A model generated the notes under the pieces. The model was not told the DNA's origin. It saw only the letters and a list, made by a program, of their open reading frames with translations, and searched no databases. This document shows positions 8,465 to 17,190 of a DNA stretch of 64,000 nucleotides, in pieces. Numbering within the stretch: position 1 is the stretch's first letter; every line of letters begins with the position of its first letter. The stretch is taken from positions 186,001 through 250,000 of the forward strand of contig SWDS01000001.1 of assembly GCA_005116745.1 (NCBI GenBank), read 5' to 3'. Source of the stretch: Nitrospira sp. GTDB lineage: Bacteria > Nitrospirota > Nitrospiria > Nitrospirales > Nitrospiraceae. A program made the position numbers and the translations under genes.

Positions 8465-10195
8465 TCAGGCGATCGGTTCATTCAAACGAATGGTATAGAG
8501 GTAGTGGTACAGACCCTTACGCGCGAGAAGCTCTGCGTGAGTGCCTTCCTCGACCAATTTCCCCTTATCCAGGACCAGAATTCGGTCGGCCCTCTGGATG
8601 GTTGACAGTCGGTGGGCAACGACGAAGGTCGTGCGACCTGCCATGAGGCGATGGAGCGCTTCCTGCACCAGCCGTTCGGATTCGGTGTCCAGCGATGAGG
8701 TGGCTTCGTCCAAGAGTAAAATACGAGGATTTTTTATGATGGCCCGAGCGATCGCAATGCGTTGGCGTTGTCCGCCTGACAGGTTGACGCCCTTCTCGCC
8801 GACCAGGGTTTGGTATCCATCAGGTAAGCCAAGAATGAAGTCGTGTGCATGCGCGGCTTTGCTGGCTTCCGATACTGCGGCTTCATCCGCGTCCCTTTTT
8901 CCGTAGCGAATGTTATCAAGGATGGTTCCTCCAAACAGGATGGTTTCCTGTGGGACCAGTGCAATCTGTTGGTACCAACTGTCAAGGGTCACATCACGCA
9001 GATCGTTGCCGTCGATAGTGAGGCGCCCTTCGATCGGATCGTAGAACCGGTGAAGCAGGTTCATCATCGTGGTTTTCCCGGCGCCGGTTGGGCCAACGAA
9101 AGCGACCAATTCGCCAGGCTTGGCTTCAAACGACAGGTCGAATAACACCGGATGTTGAGGGCCGTAACCGAAGCTGACTCTCTCGACTCGGACGTGTCCT
9201 TCGACGGTGGAGAGACGCTGCGCCGTGGGTTGATCCGCAATTTCTGGTTGTGCATCCAGAATCTCAAAGACCCGTTGCATGGCTCCCTGCGCCTCTTTGA
9301 GCTGCGTAAAGATGCGAGCGCCTGCGCTAAATGGGCCGATGAGGATGCCAGCAAAGAGGACGAAGGCGAACAGCTCCCCTGGCGTGACAGTCCCATCGAT
9401 GACCTGTTGACCGCCGTACCACAGCACCGCTGCTGCCGCGGAAAAGGTGACCAGGCTGATCACGGGAATGAACACGGCCATGATGCCAGCCCGATGCAGC
9501 GTAAGGCGAAGCATTTCGCTCACCTGGATGGAGAAGCGGGTTTCCTCTCGCCGTATCTGCACGAATGATTTGACGATTCGAATGCCGGAAATCACTTCTT
9601 CGATGAGGGTGCTGAGCGCGGCTGTGTGATCTTGAATCGAGGTGGACAGGGATTTCAGTCTGCGGCCGAATACTTTAGCGACCAGGACCAGCAAGGGGAG
9701 CAGGATCAGGATCAGGAGGCAGAGGCGCCAATTCATCATCAATAGAAATGTCATGCCGCCGATGAAGGTCACGAGTTGCTTGACCGTGTCGATCGGGGTT
9801 TCTGTGACGATAGATTGAATGACCGCGACGTCGTTCATGACTCGCGACAGCAACTCCCCGGTGCGGCGTCGTGAGAAAAAACTGACCGTCAACGTCTGCA
9901 GGTGGGCAAAGAGATGTTGACGAAAGTCGGCGACAATGTGTTGAGAAACCCAGGCCGTCAGGTAGCTGTGGCCCATCGAACAGAGCCCCTGCAGAATCAC
10001 CAGGCTCAGGAACAGGCCAATCGACCTAGTCATCTGGTCAGCATCGTGCTGAACCGTAATGACATCCCAAAGGGTGCCGGCCAGCCGAACTAAGGCGAGA
10101 TTGATGAGCGCAACCCCGCTCACTAAGAGCCCGGCCAGCATCAGCCGTGGCACATATGGGCGTATGAACGGCAGGAATCGCTTGAAGATCGACAT
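8465..10195 (-). CDS. msbA: ABC transporter, MsbA-type fused permease and ATPase
   Basis: The protein has about six membrane helices in the first ~320 residues and an ATPase domain with Walker A (GPTGAGKTT), Q loop, signature LSGGQRQRIAIARA and Walker B (ILLLDEATSSLD). This arrangement and the length of 576 residues match MsbA, the flippase that moves lipid A across the inner membrane. Export of another lipid or drug is possible, because the subfamilies are close. The start is placed at 10195 (MSIFKRF); a GTG 24 bases upstream is an alternative. An outer-membrane organism with lptE elsewhere in the window fits the role. Confidence 0.85.
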   Translation of the reverse strand: MSIFKRFLPFIRPYVPRLMLAGLLVSGVALINLALVRLAGTLWDVITVQHDADQMTRSIGLFLSLVILQGLCSMGHSYLTAWVSQHIVADFRQHLFAHLQTLTVSFFSRRRTGELLSRVMNDVAVIQSIVTETPIDTVKQLVTFIGGMTFLLMMNWRLCLLILILLPLLVLVAKVFGRRLKSLSTSIQDHTAALSTLIEEVISGIRIVKSFVQIRREETRFSIQVSEMLRLTLHRAGIMAVFIPVISLVTFSAAAAVLWYGGQQVIDGTVTPGELFAFVLFAGILIGPFSAGARIFTQLKEAQGAMQRVFEILDAQPEIADQPTAQRLSTVEGHVRVERVSFGYGPQHPVLFDLSFEAKPGELVAFVGPTGAGKTTMMNLLHRFYDPIEGRLTIDGNDLRDVTLDSWYQQIALVPQETILFGGTILDNIRYGKRDADEAAVSEASKAAHAHDFILGLPDGYQTLVGEKGVNLSGGQRQRIAIARAIIKNPRILLLDEATSSLDTESERLVQEALHRLMAGRTTFVVAHRLSTIQRADRILVLDKGKLVEEGTHAELLARKGLYHYLYTIRLNEPIA

Positions 10196-10282
10196 CGTGA
10201 TCAGGCGGTGTGTCGGCACGAAATCGTGCCCTCGCTCACGGCAACGCTGAACGAGTACGCTGACGAGGGTGAGAGGAAACGA

Positions 10283-10501
10283 CTAGAGTTGAGCGATCGA
10301 CTCGATTAGATTCTTATTGATCGCAATGAAATCCGCTCGCTCCTTATCGTCGACAACCACGTCGGTCAGGCTGATAAAGAGACGGGCTTCTTCGTTGATC
10401 GCATCGGAGACGCGATGCCGCATCGGAGGGACGAGGAAGTCGCCCACGTAGGTACAATTGACCGTTCGTACGCGGATACGGACTTTCTTCCCTTCGGCCA
10501 C
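10283..10501 (-). CDS. Conserved hypothetical protein, 72 residues
   Basis: The short protein starts VAEGKKVRIRVR and seems to form a small beta-rich domain (GDFLVPPMRHRVSD, then LFISLTDVVVDD). The GTG start at 10501 is supported by GGAGGAGG just upstream. It resembles small proteins of unknown function that are widespread in Nitrospirota, but I cannot name a function. It lies between the MsbA-like gene and a very small basic gene, all in the same direction, and may be co-transcribed. Confidence 0.7.
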   Translation of the reverse strand: MAEGKKVRIRVRTVNCTYVGDFLVPPMRHRVSDAINEEARLFISLTDVVVDDKERADFIAINKNLIESIAQL

Positions 10502-10531
10502 GGTTCCCTCCTCCGGCCACAACGGTAGAAC

Positions 10532-10627
10532 TTAGCTTTTTCGGCGAAGAAACTTCTGGCGCTGGCGCAGCTTCTTATACTTGTGCTTGCGCATCTTCTT
10601 TCGCCGTTTCTTCAGGACGCTTGACAT
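10532..10627 (-). CDS. 31-residue AURKAIP1/COX24-like basic protein
   Basis: The ATG at 10627, with AGGAG nine bases upstream, opens a 31-residue frame that begins MSSVLKKRRKKMRKHKYKKL and ends with KFLRRKS and TAA. More than half of the residues are Lys or Arg. This is the pattern of the small bacterial family with the AURKAIP1/COX24 domain, related to the mitochondrial ribosomal protein mS38, which suggests binding to ribosomal RNA. The role in bacteria is inferred from the relative. Confidence 0.85.
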   Translation of the reverse strand: MSSVLKKRRKKMRKHKYKKLRQRQKFLRRKS

Positions 10628-10706
10628 GTTCTGTATCTCCTAAGGAGGGGGAGTCTAAAAGCTTTCCGCTCAAAATGCAAGGTCACGGCGTCTTTTCCCC
10701 TTATGC

Positions 10707-10712
10707 TATACT
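10707..10712 (+). promoter_or_regulatory. Extended -10 promoter element (TGC-TATACT)
   Basis: TATACT preceded by TGC is an extended -10 element. It lies only eight bases before the ATG at 10721, so a transcript from it would have almost no leader. No good -35 is visible. Confidence 0.45.
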
Positions 10713-10720
10713 GCACCACC

Positions 10721-11236
10721 ATGTACCTTGGAAGGATTGAGTTTTTACGGCCTCCAACTATTGTGTGGCTGATCGTGCTTACTGTCGCGATCGTTGGGTG
10801 CCCGTCGAAGACCATCCGATACCCAGCAGAGCATGAGCGACTCCTCCGTATCGATCAAGCGGTGGAATCCTTGCGGAGTGCCTATCAACACAAGAATCGG
10901 TCCGAGTTCCATGCCCTGCTGTTGCCGATGGATCAGCTGGACGAACTGAAACGGCAGGTCGAAATGGACTTCACAGCCTTTTCCGCCATCTCCCTCGAGT
11001 TCAAGATCGAACGCGTCACGCTTGAAAAGGACGATGTCAACGTCCTCATTCATTGGCAAGGAACGTGGAAACGAGACGCTACTGATATGGGGGTCCGACA
11101 ACGAGGCCTCGCACGGCTGCAATGGGTCGGTACGCACTCGATTCTCCTGCGCGGTGCGCAAGGAGATGTGCCCTTCGGAATGAAGACAAAGCAGCTGTTG
11201 GCGGAACCTCCCACATCGCAGACCCTTCCACGATAA
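10721..11236 (+). CDS. Putative lipoprotein, 171 residues
   Basis: The N-terminus has a hydrophobic stretch ending in VAIVGC, a lipobox that would place a lipidated Cys at about residue 27. The remaining ~145 residues look like a soluble alpha/beta domain of the type used by small nuclear-transport-factor-like proteins (hydrophobic strands VNVLIHWQGTW and LQWVGTHSILL), but I do not recognise a family. The ATG at 10721 lies right behind a -10 element and has no ribosome site, pointing to a leaderless transcript. The nadB ATG follows two bases after the stop, so the two are probably co-transcribed. Confidence 0.75.
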   Translation: MYLGRIEFLRPPTIVWLIVLTVAIVGCPSKTIRYPAEHERLLRIDQAVESLRSAYQHKNRSEFHALLLPMDQLDELKRQVEMDFTAFSAISLEFKIERVTLEKDDVNVLIHWQGTWKRDATDMGVRQRGLARLQWVGTHSILLRGAQGDVPFGMKTKQLLAEPPTSQTLPR

Positions 11237-11238
11237 CG

Positions 11239-12873
11239 ATGCCACGAAGCGCACTGGAAGCAGATTTTCTCGTCATCGGCAGCGGAGTCGCTGGGCTTCG
11301 AGCCGCCCTGGACCTCAGTCGAATCGGTCGAGTGATCGTGCTCACCAAGGGCCATCCCTTACAAAGTAATTCCATCTTTGCGCAAGGCGGGGTGGCCGTG
11401 GCTTTGAGTGAGGAGGATGATGTCGCCATCCATTTGACCGATACCGTGAAGGCTGGACACGGCCTGTGTCGTCGTGAAGCGGTGCGTGTTTTGGTGGAGG
11501 AGGGACCGGATCGGATTCAAGAGCTCATCCGCTGGGGCGCGAAATTCGATAAAACGGGTGGGAAGTTTGCCTTTGCACGTGAAGCGGCCCACAGCCGCAG
11601 CCGAATCCTCCGTGCGAGAGGCGATGCGACAGGGAACGAAATGGTGAGGGTGTTGATAGCGCAGGCTATGCGACACAAGCGGATCGTCCGGCTGGATTAC
11701 CATTTCACCGTTGATCTCGTGGTTGAGGAAGGCCGATGTTGTGGAGCGGTGGTGCTTGATGAGCATTCAGGGGAACAATTCATTATTCCTGCAAAAGCCG
11801 TCGTCCTGTCGACAGGGGGGGCGGGACAGATTTTTGCTCGCACCACCAATCCGCCGAATGCGACCGGCGATGGCATGGCCATGGCATTTCGTGCAGGAGC
11901 GCAACTCCAGGACATGGAATTCGTCCAGTTTCACCCGACCTCGCTGTATCTGCCCTCAAGCCCGCCTTTTTTGTTATCAGAAGCCATGCGAGGAGAGGGC
12001 GGTCAGCTGCGCAGCAATAAGGGAGAGACCTTTATGTCGCGGTATCACCCGCTCGGCGCCTTGGCTCCGAGGGATATCGTTGCACGGGCGATCTGGGCGG
12101 AAATGGCGGCGACGCGTGCGCGGCATGTCTACCTTGATGTGACTCACTTGGGGGCGAGTTTTGTCAAACAGCGATTTCCGACGATCTATGCGACCTGTCT
12201 CCGTCACGATATCGATATCACGGAAGAATGGATCCCGGTCTCCCCGAGCGCCCATTACATGATGGGGGGGGTAGCGACCGATCTCAACGGGGCGACGACC
12301 TTGCCGGGTCTTTTTGCGGCGGGCGAGGTTGCCTGTAGTGGTGTGCATGGCGCCAACAGACTGGCCAGCAATTCCTTGCTGGAGGGATTGGTGTTTGGGA
12401 TGCGGGCCGGCGTGGCCGCTGTCGCCTGGGCCTCACGCCGTTCGATGCCTGATGTGACTCACCATGTAGAGGGTCTGAGGAGCGGTCGGTTGGAACGATT
12501 GGAGGATGCCGAAAAAGTGCGCAGTTCGCTTCGGCGGATCATGTGGGGACAAGTAGGGCTTATCCGTTCTCGGGAGTCTCTCGTTCGTGCCACGGCCCAG
12601 CTTGCGCGGTGGGGGCAGATGGTGTCCCGATCCTTTATGGGGAGGGCCGATCTGGAGGTCAAGAATATGGTACAAGTGGCGCATTGCGTGGCCGAAGCTG
12701 CGCTCTGGAGAGAAAATAGTGTGGGCGCCCATTACCGATCCGATTTTCCAGGACCAAAACGACCGGGCTGGAAACAGCATAGTCAAGTATATCGGGGGGG
12801 CCGAACTACTGGCCGGACTGAATCGAAGACACGGGGGCGGGTTGTGGCAGTGCGTACTCCGAAGAGGGGATGA
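11239..12873 (+). CDS. nadB: L-aspartate oxidase
   Basis: NadB oxidises L-aspartate to iminoaspartate, the first step of de novo NAD synthesis; electrons go to oxygen or fumarate. The FAD-binding motif VIGSGVAGLRAALDL is near the N-terminus. The succinate-dehydrogenase-like core follows (SNSIFAQGGVAVAL, GRTTNP-type block ARTTNPPNATGDG, QFHPT, HYMMGGVATD, GEVACSGVHGANRL). A helical C-terminal domain ends with HYRSDFP. The start at 11239, immediately behind the lipoprotein stop, gives 544 residues, normal for NadB. The last 68 bp overlap the end of a convergent gene. nadA and nadC are not in the window. Confidence 0.95.
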   Translation: MPRSALEADFLVIGSGVAGLRAALDLSRIGRVIVLTKGHPLQSNSIFAQGGVAVALSEEDDVAIHLTDTVKAGHGLCRREAVRVLVEEGPDRIQELIRWGAKFDKTGGKFAFAREAAHSRSRILRARGDATGNEMVRVLIAQAMRHKRIVRLDYHFTVDLVVEEGRCCGAVVLDEHSGEQFIIPAKAVVLSTGGAGQIFARTTNPPNATGDGMAMAFRAGAQLQDMEFVQFHPTSLYLPSSPPFLLSEAMRGEGGQLRSNKGETFMSRYHPLGALAPRDIVARAIWAEMAATRARHVYLDVTHLGASFVKQRFPTIYATCLRHDIDITEEWIPVSPSAHYMMGGVATDLNGATTLPGLFAAGEVACSGVHGANRLASNSLLEGLVFGMRAGVAAVAWASRRSMPDVTHHVEGLRSGRLERLEDAEKVRSSLRRIMWGQVGLIRSRESLVRATAQLARWGQMVSRSFMGRADLEVKNMVQVAHCVAEAALWRENSVGAHYRSDFPGPKRPGWKQHSQVYRGGRTTGRTESKTRGRVVAVRTPKRG

Positions 12874-13507
12874 CGTGTCCGGTCACGGCAAGGTCACGGG
12901 CGAGGAAGAGTCGATAGTATCGCAAGACCTTGCGGACATAGAGGCGGGTTTCAGTAATTGGCGGAAGAGCTCGGTAACGATCGACGACATGCTCCCCGGC
13001 GTTATAGGCAGCGAGCGCCAGTGGAAGGTTGCCACGGAATCGGTCGAGCAACTGGCGTAAGTACTTCGTCCCTCCTCCAATATTGTCTTCGGGATCATAG
13101 AGGTCACGGACCTCCAATCTCACTGCCGTTTGCGGCATCAATTGCATCAATCCGATGGCTCCGGCTCGTGAGACCGCACGAGGGTCGAAATCCGATTCAG
13201 CCTTAATGATAGCGCGGATAAGCGCAGGGTGTAGTTGATGCTGCTGGGAGAATCGACGGATCACCGGTTCCAATTCCGCCTCTGAGAGAACGGGATGGAG
13301 CCGATTCGGGTGGAGGTCGATCCGGCGGTATCGAGTGTCGGAGGGAACGTTGGTGAGCGATATTGTCCCCTTAGCATCGACATATTGGTACATCTCTGCA
13401 CGACTATCACTTGGAACAGCCAGCAGGATGCTGCTGCTCAATGCGACGAGAATAGTCATGACAGGCCGGTACGTTGAGGAGTGATGGAGTGTGTTTGGTT
13501 TTGGCAT
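12806..13507 (-). CDS. Lytic transglycosylase with DUF4124 and SLT domains
   Basis: This enzyme cleaves peptidoglycan glycan strands in the periplasm. A signal peptide ends near residue 37 (SRAEMYQYVD). A short DUF4124-like part follows (YVDAKGTISLTNVP), then an SLT catalytic domain with the glutamate in IIKAESDFDPRAVSRAGAIGLMQ-type order: KAESDF, GAIGLMQLMP, and ALAAYNAGE. The total of 233 residues is typical of small secreted SLT proteins. It is convergent with nadB and shares 68 bp with its 3' end in another frame. A second, larger SLT enzyme lies at 22911. Confidence 0.9.
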   Translation of the reverse strand: MPKPNTLHHSSTYRPVMTILVALSSSILLAVPSDSRAEMYQYVDAKGTISLTNVPSDTRYRRIDLHPNRLHPVLSEAELEPVIRRFSQQHQLHPALIRAIIKAESDFDPRAVSRAGAIGLMQLMPQTAVRLEVRDLYDPEDNIGGGTKYLRQLLDRFRGNLPLALAAYNAGEHVVDRYRALPPITETRLYVRKVLRYYRLFLARDLAVTGHVIPSSEYALPQPAPVSSIQSGQ

Positions 13508-13603
13508 GGTCACACGATAGCAGTCTGTCACTGCCTGTCAAGGAAATGCAGATCTTGTGTGTGGGGGCAGAAGAATGATGAGAGAAAATAGGAAGATGAG
13601 GGC

Positions 13604-14491
13604 TTATCGAGTATGAAGCCTATTCCCGTATCGGCCTCGCATCGCTGGGAATTGCTCCCGTAGCTTCAGGGTCAGTGGACCTGGTTTTCCGTCGCCGACA
13701 GCTCGACGGTCGACGGAAGTCACCGGCATGATTTCCATGCTAGTGTTCGTGAGGAAGCATTCGTCGGCCTTGAACAAGTCGTCAACGGTATAGCGACCTT
13801 CGTCGGTGTGGATGTCGAGCTCTCTGGCCAACTGAATCACGATCATTCTGGTGATGCCATCGAGCAAGCCGCATTCCAGAGCTGGTGTTCTCAATGTGCC
13901 GTCCAGGACGAGGAACACATTGCTGATGGTGCATTCAGTCAGATGCTGCTCCCAATTAAGGAGGATACTGTCGAATGCGCCTGCTGCGAGGGCTTCACGT
14001 TTAGCCTGAATGTTGTTCAGAAAGTTTGTGGACTTGATCTGCGGCGACAACGCGCTTGGCAAATTCCGTTTCGTGGACGCCACGATTAGCTTCACGCCCG
14101 TTTCATAGAGATGGGACGCTAGGGGCACGAGACGCTTGGCCATCACGACAACGGTCGGTGACGAACAGAGTGCCGGGTCCAATCCGATGTCTCCCGCCCC
14201 TCGCGAAACGGTGATTCTTAGATAGGCATCCCGCTGATCGGTTCCTACCTCGTTGCGGATCATGGCTTCCTGCAGAATGTCCGCCAAGCGCTTCATGGAA
14301 ATCGGGATCGTCAGCCCGATTGCTTCTGCGGAACGGAACAACCGTGACAGATGCTGGTCTTGCATAAAGATATGAGGGCCATAGGAGCGCAGCGTTTCAT
14401 ACACTCCATCTCCGTAGAGAAACCCATGGTCGAAGACGGAGATCACGGCGTCTTCGTCTTTGACGAACTTGGTATTCAAATAAATCCACAT
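13604..14491 (-). CDS. pabC: Class IV aminotransferase, probable aminodeoxychorismate lyase
   Basis: The PLP-dependent fold type IV pattern is clear: SVFDHGFLYGDGVYETLR at the N-terminus, KSTNFLNNIQAKREA with the lysine region, and LTECTISNVFLV. The family includes branched-chain and D-amino-acid aminotransferases and PabC. The gene follows pabB with a gap of four bases in the same direction, so PabC, which releases pyruvate from aminodeoxychorismate to give 4-aminobenzoate for folate, is the most likely role. The ATG at 14491 starts directly at MWIYLN; longer versions would run into pabB. Confidence 0.85.
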   Translation of the reverse strand: MWIYLNTKFVKDEDAVISVFDHGFLYGDGVYETLRSYGPHIFMQDQHLSRLFRSAEAIGLTIPISMKRLADILQEAMIRNEVGTDQRDAYLRITVSRGAGDIGLDPALCSSPTVVVMAKRLVPLASHLYETGVKLIVASTKRNLPSALSPQIKSTNFLNNIQAKREALAAGAFDSILLNWEQHLTECTISNVFLVLDGTLRTPALECGLLDGITRMIVIQLARELDIHTDEGRYTVDDLFKADECFLTNTSMEIMPVTSVDRRAVGDGKPGPLTLKLREQFPAMRGRYGNRLHTR

Positions 14492-14495
14492 GGGG

Positions 14496-15974
14496 CTATG
14501 AAAAGGCGCTGAAGAACGCCTGGGCTTTATGGATGGTTTCTTCATATTCGCGTGTGGGGTCGGAATCGGCCACAATTCCTGCTCCGACCTGGAGATAGCC
14601 CTGGCCGTTCTTCATGACAAGCGTACGTATCAGAATATTGAAATCGAGGTCCCCACTCCAGCTGAGGTAACCCATCGAACCGGTGTAAGGACCGCGGCGT
14701 ACCGGCTCCAACTCCTCAATGATCTCCATGCAGCGGACCTTGGGTACCCCGGTAATCGTCCCACCTGGAAACATGGCTTTCAACAGATCAAAACCAGTCG
14801 CGTGATCGTTGAGGGTGCCGGCCACATGGGAGACCAGATGGGTGACATGGGAATATTGCTCCAAGGTCATCAATTCATCCACCTGGACGCTCCCGAAATG
14901 ACAAACTCGCCCGAGGTCATTCCGCTCAAGGTCAACCAACATGACATGTTCCGCGCATTCCTTTTCATTAGCCCGTAACTCATGGATCAGTCGCTGATCG
15001 TCGTCGGTGTTTTTCCCACGAGGCCGTGTTCCCGCGATCGGCCTCGTATCGGCTCGATGTCCTTCCAGTCGAACGAGCCGTTCCGGTGAGGAGCTGATGA
15101 GGCGAATTGCGTCAAACCGGAGTATTCCCGAGAAGGGGGAAGGGTTCAACGTGCGTAAGCGACTATAGGCAGACAGATCGGTTTGAAGGTCCCCGAGAGA
15201 GGAGAATGCCGAACCGGTCACGTTGAACCGATGGGAGAGGTTGGCTTGATAGATGTCACCGGCTGAGATGTATTCCTGGCAACGGCGCACGTTCCGACTA
15301 TAGATCGCCTGATCCTGTTCCGGTGTAAATGTCAGGCGACCGAGATGACTCCCGTGCGCGTCTGCCATATCAGGCCTGGTCAATCGAGCTTCAAATTCGG
15401 CTAGTCGATCCCTTCCCTCGCGAAATAGCCTTTCACGAGGCTCGCTCAAAAATCGGTCAAGCGGCGGACAAAACATGAGCACCAGGCGGTTCAGTGCATG
15501 ATCGATTGCCCCGACAAGATCGAAAAATGCGAACTCCAGTTCAGGGCAGGCCAGGTCATCTAAAGCGAAAGACGGCAACCTCTCAAACTGGCGTACGAGA
15601 TCATAACTCAAGTAGCCGACCGCGCCACCGAAAAATGGCGGAGCCTCAGGAGGACGAACGATCCGCTGACGGTTTAGGAGATGCGTCACATATTGAAACG
15701 GAGATGTGCCTGGACCTATGCGGCCTTGAATCAATCGGCCTACGCAGATATCTCCATTCCCATGCAGTGTTTGATAGGGATCAACGCCAAAGTATGAATA
15801 CCGTCCCATGGTGCCATCACCGGTACCGCTCTCAAAGAGAAACGAAGGGCATCGAGCTGATGCGATCTTCGAGTACAGTTCAAACGGGCTTGCCGAGGGA
15901 GCGGGGCGTGTCACAATAAGAGGCGAAGGAGAGCTGTGCAGGAATGGGATCAATGAGGGGAAGATTGTGGGCAT
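14496..15974 (-). CDS. pabB: Aminodeoxychorismate synthase component I
   Basis: This is a 492-residue member of the chorismate-binding family (TrpE/PabB). An N-terminal domain (GGAVGYLSYDLVR) precedes the catalytic domain, with SAGDIYQANLSHRF, SPERLVRL, PIAGTRPRG (312-320), VDLERNDLGRVC and GAGIVADSDPTREYEET. In the Escherichia coli enzyme the fourth motif has Lys (PIKGT); here it is Ala, as in TrpE and in some PabB proteins. The tandem pabC gene decides for folate synthesis over tryptophan, but anthranilate synthase cannot be fully excluded. The glutaminase partner is not nearby. Confidence 0.87.
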   Translation of the reverse strand: MPTIFPSLIPFLHSSPSPLIVTRPAPSASPFELYSKIASARCPSFLFESGTGDGTMGRYSYFGVDPYQTLHGNGDICVGRLIQGRIGPGTSPFQYVTHLLNRQRIVRPPEAPPFFGGAVGYLSYDLVRQFERLPSFALDDLACPELEFAFFDLVGAIDHALNRLVLMFCPPLDRFLSEPRERLFREGRDRLAEFEARLTRPDMADAHGSHLGRLTFTPEQDQAIYSRNVRRCQEYISAGDIYQANLSHRFNVTGSAFSSLGDLQTDLSAYSRLRTLNPSPFSGILRFDAIRLISSSPERLVRLEGHRADTRPIAGTRPRGKNTDDDQRLIHELRANEKECAEHVMLVDLERNDLGRVCHFGSVQVDELMTLEQYSHVTHLVSHVAGTLNDHATGFDLLKAMFPGGTITGVPKVRCMEIIEELEPVRRGPYTGSMGYLSWSGDLDFNILIRTLVMKNGQGYLQVGAGIVADSDPTREYEETIHKAQAFFSAFS

Positions 15975-16057
15975 AGGTGACGTATTCTCAGCACGAACGG
16001 GAGATCACTATACCGTATATACCGAAGCAATTTCTGCGCGCAGGGCCCTCTAACCGC

Positions 16058-16087
16058 TTGACATTGCGAGCATGGTTTTGCTTAAAT
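16058..16087 (+). promoter_or_regulatory. Sigma-70 promoter of the atp genes
   Basis: A perfect -35 (TTGACA, 16058-16063) is followed after 18 bp by TTAAAT (16082-16087). It lies 60 bp before the first atp gene, points in the right direction, and is the best promoter seen in the window. Confidence 0.7.
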
Positions 16088-16146
16088 TGCGAACCCCATC
16101 ACGGGCAGAGTTCTGCTCACGTACTCTCGCCTTCCGTGGGTTTTGG

Positions 16147-16392
16147 ATGGCCCCTTCACAAGATCCTCTATACGCGGGGCTTGGTCAAGCCGTTCGAATT
16201 GGAACGGAACTGCTGGCTGCGCTAATCGTTGGCGGTGGGCTTGGATGGGCGATTGATGCCTATCTGCTAGGGTCGGATCCGTGGGGGCTTCTTGTGGGGT
16301 TGGTCTTTGGGTTGGCGGCAGGTATCAGAAGCGTCTACCGATCCGTACAACGATGGCAAGTGGCGGTAGACAACTCAAATAACAGGGAATAG
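16147..16392 (+). CDS. AtpZ/AtpI family protein of the ATP synthase operon
   Basis: The 81-residue protein has two membrane helices (about residues 18-36 and 44-62), with GLGQAVRIGTELLAALIVGGG before the first and GLLVGLVFGLAAGI in the second. This pattern and the place directly before atpB identify it as the small accessory protein that helps assemble the c ring or moves Mg2+/Ca2+. The ATG at 16147 is preferred because the better -10 element would sit behind the upstream alternatives. It leads the atp operon. Confidence 0.8.
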   Translation: MAPSQDPLYAGLGQAVRIGTELLAALIVGGGLGWAIDAYLLGSDPWGLLVGLVFGLAAGIRSVYRSVQRWQVAVDNSNNRE

Positions 16393-16405
16393 CCTAAGGA
16401 TCGTC

Positions 16406-17155
16406 ATGGAAGAAAGTCCGCTTCATCAATTTGAACTTCAACGCTGGATCCCGATTTCGATCGGTGGATTGGATCTTTCCATCAATAAAGCTGTGGTGTT
16501 TATGTGGGTTGTCATTGCCGTGGCAGCAGTGCTGATGGTCATGGCTGGATCATCGCGCAAGCTCGTCCCAGGCAAGCTCCAGAGCTTGGCGGAGATGATG
16601 GTGGATTTCATTCGCACCATGATCATGGAAACCATGGGCAAAGATGGCATGCGATTTTTCCCCCTCGTCGCCACGCTCTTTGTGTTTATCCTCTTCTCCA
16701 ACTACATCGGGCTCATTCCTGGGGCTTATACCGTGACGAGCCAGATCATTGTGACGGCGGCCTTTTCCTTCCTGGTGTATGGGATTAGCTTGGTCGTGGG
16801 CTTCTCACTACACGGGGTGAAGTTTCTGGGCATTCTTATTCCGCCTGGTACGCCAGGATGGCTGGTGCCTCTCATGGTCCCGATCGAGATCATCAGCCAG
16901 ATCGCACGGCCCATTTCCTTGGCGGTGCGGCTCTTTGCCAATATGACGGCTGGCCACGTCATGCTCGCGGTTCTGTTCGGTCTCACAATCAGTGGGGGAG
17001 TGCTGATCGGGTGGTTACCCTTTGTGTTTACGGTGGCGATCTATTTATTGGAATTTGGTATTGCGTTCATCCAAGCCTATATTTTCACGATCTTGACGTG
17101 CGTCTACTTGGGAGATGCATTTCATTTACATGGCCATGAAGAGCATGCGCATTAG
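16406..17155 (+). CDS. atpB: F-type ATP synthase subunit a
   Basis: Subunit a forms the two proton half-channels against the c ring in the membrane. The protein has 249 residues with five to six hydrophobic helices. The essential arginine is seen in the fourth conserved block as Arg175 (SLAVRLFANMTAGH), and the end is FIQAYIFTILTCVYLGDAFH. It follows the AtpZ-like gene by 13 bp and precedes atpE by 35 bp with a GGGAGGAG-type ribosome site in between. Confidence 0.97.
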   Translation: MEESPLHQFELQRWIPISIGGLDLSINKAVVFMWVVIAVAAVLMVMAGSSRKLVPGKLQSLAEMMVDFIRTMIMETMGKDGMRFFPLVATLFVFILFSNYIGLIPGAYTVTSQIIVTAAFSFLVYGISLVVGFSLHGVKFLGILIPPGTPGWLVPLMVPIEIISQIARPISLAVRLFANMTAGHVMLAVLFGLTISGGVLIGWLPFVFTVAIYLLEFGIAFIQAYIFTILTCVYLGDAFHLHGHEEHAH

Positions 17156-17190
17156 CACATGCGGTATAGCCAAGGGAGGAGTAAGACATA

